Assembly: GCA_949130485.1 (NCBI GenBank)
Contig: OX422197.1
Coordinates: forward strand, 5,689,193 to 5,753,192
Direction of reading: 5' to 3'
DNA: 64,000 bases
DNA from: Agelas oroides
Lineage: Eukaryota; Porifera; Demospongiae; Agelasida; Agelasidae
This document shows, in pieces, positions 61,501 to 64,000 of the stretch. Below the pieces are notes generated by a model, which was given only the letters and a program-made list of their open reading frames with translations, searched no databases and had not been told where the DNA came from. The position numbers and the translations under genes are program-made. Position 1 is the first letter of the stretch. The number at the start of each line of letters is the position of its first letter.

Positions 61501-63731
61501 ATGGCATGTCTTGTGATGAGAGGCACAGCAGGCTTACTCTGGCACTCCACGGAGGTGTATCCGGCAGAGAAGAATGGCCAACACTATACGGTCATCATGT
61601 AGCATCCCTTGGGCAACACGATTGTACACCGTCTGAGAGGAAGGAAGGTCACAACTACTGTCAAATTTATCGTTTTGCTACATATCCAGGACCCTCTGGC
61701 ACAACTGGACGAGCAGGACAAGGAGCTCATCTGGAAGATGAGGTATGGAGAGGTGCAAAGGAGAGGGGGGGGGGGCTTCAGAGTATAACATCCATGCCTC
61801 TCCTCCTCCTCTTCCTCCTCTCTTCCTCCTCTCTTCCTCCTCCTCTTCCTTCTCTCTTCCTCCTCCTCCCATTCCTCTCATCCCTTCCTCCCCCTCCCTC
61901 CCCACAGAAATGTCTGTCTGAAGAGTTGTCCACACTCCCTTCCTAAAATGTTACAGTCCATCTCGCGACTGTGCACACACACCATACCACACCACAAACA
62001 CTCTCTTCCACACACACCTGGAACAGGTCACGGGTGATAATGCTCAGCCTCTTGGCATAGTCAACCATTCCCTTCAGGTTGGGGTTCCCACTCAGAACAA
62101 CCTGGAATATATCTAGGAAGAACCGTAGGGAGTACTGGTACAGGAAGTACACCTGTGAGAGAGAAACCCTTGTATTACCAGAGCTACATCATATAGGAGG
62201 ACACATAAGCACGCTAAGAAACATCTAGCTCATAAACTTTGAATCCTATCCGTGAACATACTGGTGCATGTGATTCCTAATATAAGACATCTTTTTAATC
62301 ATGACTGTCAAATACGCTTCTAATGCATGTGGTCTCTAAGACTCTAAAAGGAGACCATTGGTAGTTGTAGGGCTAACAACTGTGTGATGCAAGTTCAGGA
62401 ATATATATGTAAACACCTACACAGGAGCAAATAAGATCTAACTTTGATGCTCTTAATGTAACACATGGTCCCATGTGTCCATGGCACAACTCTAAATGGA
62501 GGTCTATATAGATAGGTAGGTAGGTAGGTAGGTAGGTAGGGGAGAGTGCATAATATCATTATCAATATGCCAGGGGCGATCACTGCAACTGTTCATGAGT
62601 TAGTCACTTTCCCAATTTCTTAAATGTACATGTACCTGTAAAAGTACAGTTGTGTAAAATGCACATTTCCATCAATCATTCTACATACCTGGTTGAGTCC
62701 CTCCAAGGTGAAGTAGATGGAGGAACAGGCAGATGAGAGGGGCAAATACTGTTGGGAGACCTGCTCAACCTCTGCCATCACCACATCCGTCTCCTCTACT
62801 TTCTTCTGCACCTCTGCTGCCTCTCGCTTCAGGCTCTCCAGCTGGGTGATGATGCTACAAGAAGAGAGGAGGTGTATGAGTGGGTGGTGTAGGGTAGCTG
62901 TTTTCATTGTAGTTAGCTAACATTCCTGAGCAAAAATTTTTTCCTCCTTTTCCTTCCCATCAATGTTCCCACTTCTAGGTATTATATATCTTTCTCATTC
63001 CGCCACTGGTTGGTACTCTAACTCTTTACCCCCGACGCGCATGCGCAGAAATCAATCTCATAGCCACGAGACAAGATATTGAAAAATGGCGATTTTGTAT
63101 CATGACGATTGATAGCGTTATATCTTGTAAACTAGCTGAGTTCACAGGTTGATAGTTAGGCTTAGTTTAATTAAAAACTAACCTGCTTTACTCAGGAAGT
63201 AGTCATACGAGTTGATAGTGAAGTTTGACTAAGCCAGAACGGATGAAAAGCGGGTACTCGCTATCCATTGGAAATGACGGGAAATCCGTGGCCAAACTCC
63301 CAACGAAGGTACGTTTTCATTGTTGTTTAGATGATTAGCTAGAAACAATTCTGTAGAACCAGTTGTGCGTAGGATACAAGCTGTTCTGTGACAATGCTAG
63401 GTTCAACACGGTCGGCAGCCAAACTTCGAACGCGATTTCCGGGGAAAGTCCCTATGGGACACCCCGCCTAATTATGCTTCGATCGACTTCCTGTGGCTTA
63501 TAATAACTATGTGCTAATTCAAAAACGCGCAGCTGTGGCGATAAATAGCCGGAAGCTAACTCGGGCGCATACGGGCGCTATCGGGTTTAAAGGTTGTCAA
63601 AATTCCGGGCGCATACGGGCGCTATCGGGGGTAAAGGGCTAACCGGTCATCATCCAGGATTCGACCCTTGATCTCATTTAGGGCTTGAAGGAGTGACTGT
63701 TCCAGGTGGCGCAAGCGAAGGTGGAATTCAC
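36730..63731 (-). CDS. DYNC1H1: Cytoplasmic dynein 1 heavy chain, C-terminal part (23 exons; 5' end outside window)
   Basis: This is the motor heavy chain of cytoplasmic dynein, an AAA+ ATPase that walks to microtubule minus ends. Exons on the minus strand, in order: 63644-63731, 62689-62854, 62018-62152, 61538-61632, 61208-61310, 60220-60294, 58138-58213, 57619-57779, 56674-56785, 56412-56472, 56169-56292, 55678-55791, 55278-55448, 54685-54908, 54232-54335, 53869-54059, 52832-52900, 52626-52749, 52300-52442, 44029-44139, 43576-43627, 43355-43491, 36730-36867. The total is 2,774 nt, i.e. 2 nt of a split codon, 923 codons and TAA. Every intron is GT-AG and every phase fits, which is strong evidence that the gene is intact here. 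The protein covers the AAA5-AAA6 linker, the degenerate AAA6 module ([39 protein letters not shown]) and the C-terminal domain ([34 protein letters not shown]). It matches the cytoplasmic-1 class rather than axonemal chains. Transposons fill several introns. Identification is from remembered family sequence, not a search. Confidence 0.95.
36868..37351 (-). other. Remaining part of the last DYNC1H1 intron
   Basis: Sequence between the terminal exon acceptor (TTCTCCAG) and the gypsy target site. I see no gene or repeat in it beyond ordinary intron sequence. Confidence 0.6.
37356..37487 (+). repeat. 5' LTR of the gypsy element
   Basis: 132 bp, TG...CA. It differs from the 3' LTR by an extra 9-bp segment (around TTACGTGAT) and at least two substitutions, so the insertion is not brand new. 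These are very short LTRs for a gypsy element. Confidence 0.93.
37708..40656 (+). pseudogene. gypsy gag-protease-RT (N part), with in-frame TGA and terminal frameshift
   Basis: The likely start is the ATG at 37708. The frame is interrupted by TGA at 37852-37854 and then open for 933 codons. Order: an N-terminal SAP-like motif (LTSVQL, then [18 protein letters not shown]); a Glu/Lys-rich coiled coil (about 38060-38400); a Retrotrans_gag domain ([20 protein letters not shown], then [10 protein letters not shown]); a CCHC knuckle [14 protein letters not shown] (39118 on); an aspartic protease with [10 protein letters not shown] near 39380; and the RT start with [19 protein letters not shown] and [13 protein letters not shown]. 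Just after this, near 40445, about 20 nt appear to be missing and the frame is lost. Confidence 0.9.
40454..41938 (+). pseudogene. gypsy RT (catalytic part), RNase H and start of integrase
   Basis: It continues the RT in another frame: [33 protein letters not shown], and the catalytic YIDDVLVF (40693 on). RNase H follows with [25 protein letters not shown] and YTDHSAV. The integrase zinc-finger start [15 protein letters not shown] then runs out of frame near 41910. Key catalytic Asp residues of RT and RNase H are present. Confidence 0.93.
41900..42836 (+). pseudogene. gypsy integrase
   Basis: Third frame of the element. [19 protein letters not shown] supplies the CC half of the HHCC finger. 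The core has GIDVMDLP (first Asp), LSDRGTNLL (second Asp) and [13 protein letters not shown] (Glu), so the DDE triad is intact. [13 protein letters not shown] helix [20 protein letters not shown] follows. It ends at 42836 after [11 protein letters not shown], where another indel breaks the frame. Confidence 0.93.
42815..43176 (+). pseudogene. gypsy pol C-terminal tail
   Basis: This frame resumes with [20 protein letters not shown], goes through [18 protein letters not shown], and ends in an acidic Pro/Glu-rich tail with [11 protein letters not shown] and a stop at 43174-43176. It is the usual post-integrase tail of gypsy elements. No clear chromodomain is seen. Confidence 0.8.
43212..43334 (+). 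repeat. 3' LTR of the gypsy element
   Basis: 123 bp, preceded by the polypurine tract at about 43195-43211. Its end plus the ACTG duplication lies 16 bp from the exon v donor of DYNC1H1. Confidence 0.93.
43355..43491 (-). CDS. DYNC1H1: DYNC1H1 exon v
   Basis: 137 nt: [20 protein letters not shown], then [14 protein letters not shown]. The 3' LTR of the gypsy element ends 16 bp, plus its 4-bp target duplication, inside the intron after this exon's donor. Confidence 0.94.
43576..43627 (-). CDS. DYNC1H1: DYNC1H1 exon u
   Basis: 52 nt, [17 protein letters not shown] plus one base of a Gly codon. It aligns to the DACSFGVTGLKLQGA region of the family and is phase-consistent with both neighbours. 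Confidence 0.92.
44029..44139 (-). CDS. DYNC1H1: DYNC1H1 exon t
   Basis: 111 nt in phase 0, with [20 protein letters not shown] and [11 protein letters not shown]. It resumes the protein after the 8.2-kb transposon-filled intron. Confidence 0.95.
44479..46478 (+). pseudogene. Tigger transposase remnant
   Basis: In order: a psq-type HTH ([37 protein letters not shown]) at 44479-44667; a degenerate stretch; a CENP-B-type HTH ([20 protein letters not shown]) at 45052-45294; DDE-domain pieces in several frames ([17 protein letters not shown], then [15 protein letters not shown], then [14 protein letters not shown] and [20 protein letters not shown] at 45658-45978); and a C-terminal tail with a Ser run near 46265. 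Stops and frameshifts make it non-functional. First Asp (CDETG) and second Asp (LDNCSAHPN) motifs can still be read. Confidence 0.9.
46444..47825. mobile_element. 1.38-kb TIR element nested in Tigger, TSD CCTAAC
   Basis: Inverted terminal repeats of about 90 bp begin TATGGAACG and contain several CCTCGATCCTCGGTC-type subterminal repeats. The target duplication CCTAAC(T) is at 46438-46443 and 47826-47831. Inside are short possible coding remnants, e.g. [20 protein letters not shown] at 46680 and [20 protein letters not shown] near 47220. I could not assign a superfamily. Confidence 0.8.
48172..48510 (+). pseudogene. Putative gag-like ORF start of the YR retroelement
   Basis: 112 codons containing [20 protein letters not shown] and then a Ser/Gly/Pro-rich part. 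The segment resembles the N-termini of Ngaro/DIRS first ORFs only loosely. It ends before the minisatellite region, so it is truncated. Confidence 0.5.
48680..49390. repeat. Minisatellite GGGTATGAGCTGCCC..., replacing the 5' part of RT
   Basis: Degenerate ~50-60-bp monomers each carry GGGTATGAGCTGCC or GAGTTACCC. A higher-order period of about 170 bp is clear at 49085 versus 49255. It ends abruptly where the RT frame [12 protein letters not shown] begins. Confidence 0.85.
49390..49889 (+). pseudogene. YR-retroelement reverse transcriptase (C-terminal half)
   Basis: It contains [20 protein letters not shown], then [13 protein letters not shown] with the catalytic YLDD box, and [20 protein letters not shown]. 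The RT motifs that should precede LPFG are absent; minisatellite sequence lies in their place. The open frame extends 5' to 49311 into repeat-derived codons. Confidence 0.9.
49906..50340 (+). pseudogene. YR-retroelement RNase H
   Basis: 144 codons: [40 protein letters not shown], and [16 protein letters not shown]. This is a DIRS/Ngaro-type RNase H with the catalytic Asp-Glu-Asp pattern visible. It is separated from RT by a stop at about 49887. Confidence 0.9.
50470..51370 (+). pseudogene. YR-retroelement tyrosine recombinase (frameshifted)
   Basis: The start [20 protein letters not shown] followed by [20 protein letters not shown] is the SAM-like core-binding region. The catalytic region has FFRSGEIT (Arg I) and YTGHSF, after which the frame breaks. 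The expected continuation IGAATTAAQ...QKLG...SYIRTPP is visible in another frame near 51260-51350. Confidence 0.85.
52300..52442 (-). CDS. DYNC1H1: DYNC1H1 exon s
   Basis: 143 nt, containing [20 protein letters not shown] and [12 protein letters not shown] repeat of about 31 units forms the whole 3' end of the preceding intron. The following intron is about 8.2 kb and is full of transposons. Confidence 0.95.
52444..52505. repeat. (TG)31 microsatellite abutting the exon s acceptor
   Basis: On the gene strand this is (CA)n ending in CAG|GC, so the repeat itself forms the 3' end of the intron before the exon at 52300-52442. It replaces the usual pyrimidine tract. Confidence 0.95.
52626..52749 (-). 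CDS. DYNC1H1: DYNC1H1 exon r
   Basis: 124 nt: [20 protein letters not shown] then [20 protein letters not shown]. Both family signatures (DLADVV and KKKQTNYLR) are intact. Confidence 0.96.
52832..52900 (-). CDS. DYNC1H1: DYNC1H1 exon q
   Basis: 69 nt in phase 0: [20 protein letters not shown] then ERE. It matches the [13 protein letters not shown] helix of cytoplasmic dynein 1. Confidence 0.95.
53396..53738. mobile_element. 343-bp Tigger/pogo-derived MITE, TA target duplication
   Basis: The ends CAGTAGAAACTC and GAGTTTCTACTG are inverted and flanked by TA (53394-53395, 53739-53740). An internal piece reads [17 protein letters not shown], like the N-terminal HTH of a pogo-type transposase, so it is an internal deletion of an autonomous element. 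Lies in the intron between exons p and q. Confidence 0.88.
53869..54059 (-). CDS. DYNC1H1: DYNC1H1 exon p
   Basis: 191 nt. [17 protein letters not shown] leads into a Ser/Thr/Pro-rich loop, then [20 protein letters not shown]. The acceptor is formed by a CA repeat immediately before the exon. Confidence 0.95.
54061..54172. repeat. (TG)n and degenerate TGTGTGCA repeats abutting the exon p acceptor
   Basis: A pure (TG)n from 54061 to about 54079 is followed by TGCGTGCATG-type variants to about 54172. On the gene strand it reads CACACACAG|GTGTCC, so the repeat supplies the acceptor. Confidence 0.93.
54232..54335 (-). CDS. DYNC1H1: DYNC1H1 exon o
   Basis: 104 nt, reading [20 protein letters not shown], then [14 protein letters not shown]. 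It corresponds to the family block WLGLPNNAE in the C-terminal domain. Confidence 0.95.
54664..54684. repeat. (CA)n microsatellite at the exon n donor
   Basis: On the gene strand the donor AG|GTGTGTGTGTG starts inside this (GT)n. The +3 to +6 donor positions are repeat-derived. Confidence 0.93.
54685..54908 (-). CDS. DYNC1H1: DYNC1H1 exon n
   Basis: 224 nt. It includes the [20 protein letters not shown] segment, followed by [11 protein letters not shown] and MPDGIR. The donor AG|GT begins a pure GT repeat that runs directly into the intron (54664-54684). Confidence 0.95.
55278..55448 (-). CDS. DYNC1H1: DYNC1H1 exon m (start of C-terminal region)
   Basis: 171 nt. It contains [40 protein letters not shown] and [13 protein letters not shown]. 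The family motif PLGW-KKYEF is intact. Confidence 0.96.
55678..55791 (-). CDS. DYNC1H1: DYNC1H1 exon l (end of AAA6)
   Basis: 114 nt, 38 codons in phase 0: [20 protein letters not shown] then [18 protein letters not shown]. It marks the end of the AAA6 large subdomain. Confidence 0.95.
56169..56292 (-). CDS. DYNC1H1: DYNC1H1 exon k (LKNVHLAP)
   Basis: 124 nt. [20 protein letters not shown] is followed by [20 protein letters not shown]. This is one of the most conserved blocks of all dynein heavy chains and fixes the identification of the gene. Confidence 0.96.
56412..56472 (-). CDS. DYNC1H1: DYNC1H1 exon j (AAA6)
   Basis: 61 nt, reading [20 protein letters not shown] with split codons at both ends. 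It fits between the TSIAIG exon and the [11 protein letters not shown] exon exactly as in the family. Confidence 0.94.
56674..56785 (-). CDS. DYNC1H1: DYNC1H1 exon i (AAA6 degenerate P-loop)
   Basis: 112 nt, reading [20 protein letters not shown] then [18 protein letters not shown]. The Walker-A position is GYDASNRV, lacking the GKT/S. That is normal for AAA6 of dynein, which does not bind ATP productively. Confidence 0.95.
56884..57502. mobile_element. piggyBac-like MITE, copy 1 (619 bp, TTAA TSD)
   Basis: Flanked by TTAA (56880-56883, 57503-57506). TIRs are CCCATTACACCCGA and, inverted, CCCTTTTAGCCCGA. A subterminal ~45-bp direct repeat (CACCCGATAGCGGCCAAATG twice) lies at the left end. 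TTAA duplication and CCC start are typical of piggyBac. No transposase. Confidence 0.88.
57619..57779 (-). CDS. DYNC1H1: DYNC1H1 exon h (AAA6 entry)
   Basis: 161 nt. It contains [20 protein letters not shown] followed by [20 protein letters not shown]. This is the well-known FRPDRLLA segment of dynein just before the AAA6 P-loop remnant. Confidence 0.93.
58138..58213 (-). CDS. DYNC1H1: DYNC1H1 exon g
   Basis: 76 nt. Acceptor AACACAG and donor GTGAGT. It encodes [20 protein letters not shown] and TERQL, matching the conserved Trp-containing loop before AAA6. The exon call rests on phase agreement with both neighbours plus moderate similarity. Confidence 0.87.
58374..58537. mobile_element. Long hairpin (foldback) element, ~70-bp arms
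   Basis: The left arm from about 58374 (TCTAAGTATAGGTTATTGCA) is inverted at the right to about 58537, with the centre at about 58458. The arms differ by a few substitutions and small indels. The arms carry a palindromic GATTATGTAACAT core. No ORF. Confidence 0.85.
58538..59230. other. GC-richer intron block of unknown origin
   Basis: This part of the intron between exons f and g has higher GC and CpG than its surroundings, and short open frames on both strands without recognisable domains. It sits directly beside the hairpin element and could be captured or transposon sequence. I cannot assign it. Confidence 0.35.
59270..59328. repeat. Two-copy direct repeat
   Basis: GGTTTCTAAACAGCATT followed by TAATGACCT appears twice in tandem, about 29 bp apart. 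Lies in the intron between exons f and g. Confidence 0.8.
59464..60030. mobile_element. 567-bp mariner-type MITE with TACCGTA ends
   Basis: The ends TACCGTAAACTCTGGTTGTT and inverted TACCGTAGACTCTGGTTAAT match closely for about 26 bp, and ATTAGGCGCAT motifs recur inside both ends. A TA-type target site is likely. Internal sequence may be decayed transposase but I cannot place it. Confidence 0.8.
60220..60294 (-). CDS. DYNC1H1: DYNC1H1 exon f
   Basis: 75 nt, 25 codons, phase 0 at both ends. It reads [20 protein letters not shown] and ends SGND before a GTGAGT donor. It matches the short segment between the DYFLRG exon and the AAA6 entry in dynein heavy chains. Confidence 0.88.
60370..60995. 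mobile_element. piggyBac-like MITE, copy 3 (626 bp, TTAA TSD)
   Basis: Flanked by TTAA (60366-60369 and 60996-60999). TIRs are CCGATTATACGCGATAG and inverted CCAATTATACACTGCG. It is related in architecture to the copies at 56884 and 63022, with a tandem CGATAGACRCTTATAAGC subterminal repeat, but is more diverged. Confidence 0.78.
61208..61310 (-). CDS. DYNC1H1: DYNC1H1 exon e ([12 protein letters not shown])
   Basis: 103 nt, containing [20 protein letters not shown], then a segment rich in charged and hydrophobic residues ending in AKEQ. In the downstream array this exon is cut after the Ser-Leu-Arg/His position and fused to the last exon of the gene. Confidence 0.94.
61538..61632 (-). CDS. 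DYNC1H1: DYNC1H1 exon d ([13 protein letters not shown])
   Basis: 95 nt, encoding [20 protein letters not shown] and [11 protein letters not shown], ending in phase 2. The copies in the array have the same 95-nt length, with the active exon differing mainly by substitution. Confidence 0.94.
61633..62017 (-). other. DYNC1H1 intron between exons c and d, with strand-skewed tracts
   Basis: Contains a G10 run near 61767 and about 110 bp of CTCCTCCTCTTCC repeats (61797-61910). On the gene strand this is a purine tract lying mid-intron. Open frames across it are low-complexity only. Confidence 0.75.
62018..62152 (-). CDS. DYNC1H1: DYNC1H1 exon c ([12 protein letters not shown])
   Basis: 135 nt, phase 0 at both ends, CACAG acceptor and GTGTGT donor. 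It reads [20 protein letters not shown] and continues through [20 protein letters not shown] to LFQ. The downstream array carries seven diverged copies of this exon together with about 90 bp of the intron upstream of it. Confidence 0.95.
62155..62688 (-). other. DYNC1H1 intron between exons b and c
   Basis: The first ~90 bp next to exon c (to about 62240) are homologous to the intron upstream of pE4 in the array, showing that the array was copied from this region of the gene. The rest holds a (TAGG)7 microsatellite (62513-62540) and nothing else I recognise. Confidence 0.8.
62513..62540. repeat. (TAGG)7 microsatellite
   Basis: 28 bp of uninterrupted TAGG repeats in the intron between exons b and c. 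Confidence 0.95.
62689..62854 (-). CDS. DYNC1H1: DYNC1H1 exon b (helical linker)
   Basis: 166 nt, between acceptor TTGTAG and donor GTATGT. It contains [20 protein letters not shown] and [20 protein letters not shown], a highly conserved dynein helix pair. It completes the Arg codon begun in the previous exon and ends in phase 0. Confidence 0.94.
63022..63638. mobile_element. piggyBac-like MITE, copy 2 (617 bp, inverted), at a splice donor
   Basis: Homologous to the copy at 56884 but in opposite orientation: the CGATAGCGCCCGTATGCGCC double repeat is at its right end. TIRs are CTCTTTACCCCCGA and inverted CCCTTTACCCCCGA. The target duplication is CTAA (63018-63021, 63639-63642). The right CTAA overlaps the GT donor of DYNC1H1 exon a (63643-63642). 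Confidence 0.88.
63644..63731 (-). CDS. DYNC1H1: DYNC1H1 exon a (linker after AAA5)
   Basis: 88 nt. Acceptor TTTAG and donor GTTAG. It encodes a helix containing [20 protein letters not shown] and ends inside an Arg codon. The donor lies exactly at the edge of a piggyBac-like MITE: the CTAA target duplication includes the T of the donor GT. Confidence 0.9.
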
Positions 63732-64000
63732 CTAAACAAAAACAGAAATTAAAATTAAAACACATTTATGAAGTGGAGCAAACACTAGATATAGAAGGTT
63801 TGTACTTGGGTCTAATCTTAGACACCTTTTGGTATTACCGTACTACCTCTAATTTAACGGACACGAGAAAAATAATTATTGTCCGCAATAACAAGAGTAC
63901 ACAAAAATATCTGTGATACAAGTGTCCGAGAAATTAGAATAGCGTCCGGTGAATCAGAAGGTGCGTGCGCCGTCGCCATGTGTACCTGTACAGCTAGCTA

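Overview
This window is nuclear DNA from an animal. It carries intron-rich GT-AG genes, Tigger/pogo, piggyBac-like and mariner-like DNA elements, a Ty3/gypsy LTR retrotransposon and a tyrosine-recombinase (Ngaro/DIRS-type) retroelement. The TE mix and protein divergence suggest an invertebrate metazoan. A sponge or another early-branching marine lineage is plausible, but the phylum is not proven from the sequence alone.

The one clearly functional gene is on the minus strand, running from 63,731 to 36,730. It is the 3' part of the cytoplasmic dynein 1 heavy chain gene (DYNC1H1 orthologue). I traced 23 exons whose splice sites and phases all agree. They encode 923 complete residues, from the linker after AAA5 through AAA6 to the natural C-terminus and a TAA stop. 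The introns are loaded with transposons. There are two piggyBac-like MITEs with CTAA/TTAA ends, plus a more diverged third with the same architecture. A Tigger-derived MITE, a TACCGTA-type mariner MITE and a long hairpin are also present. One 8.2-kb intron holds an Ngaro-like element and nested DNA transposons. The last intron holds a 6-kb gypsy element with terminal repeats and an ACTG target-site duplication.

Downstream of the gene, in the same orientation, positions 1 to about 34,092 are a head-to-tail tandem array of about 4.5-kb units: seven full periods plus a partial one, running off the left edge. Each unit holds broken copies of DYNC1H1 pseudo-exons from AAA4 through the stalk and microtubule-binding domain, then a jump to exons 3 to 5, then a chimeric exon fused to the gene's own last exon and 3' flank. 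Two premature stops occur at the same sites in the copies inspected, so the ancestral unit was already dead as a full gene before it was amplified. The stalk-tip pseudo-exon nevertheless stays open in all seven copies. The array is therefore best read as a 3' partial tandem duplication of DYNC1H1 that lost internal exons and then expanded by unequal exchange, with mosaic subtypes. Insertions separate the array from the gene: a GGGACA/TGTCCC purine-pyrimidine mirror, a decayed gypsy gag-protease fragment and a perfect 36-bp hairpin.

No rRNA, tRNA or CRISPR array was recognised. The most unusual object is the amplified dynein stalk pseudogene satellite. Other points of interest are transposons and CA repeats sitting exactly on dynein splice sites, a 9-bp-TSD MITE family with TAGYCTCG ends, and a gypsy Gag with a SAP-like N-terminus.
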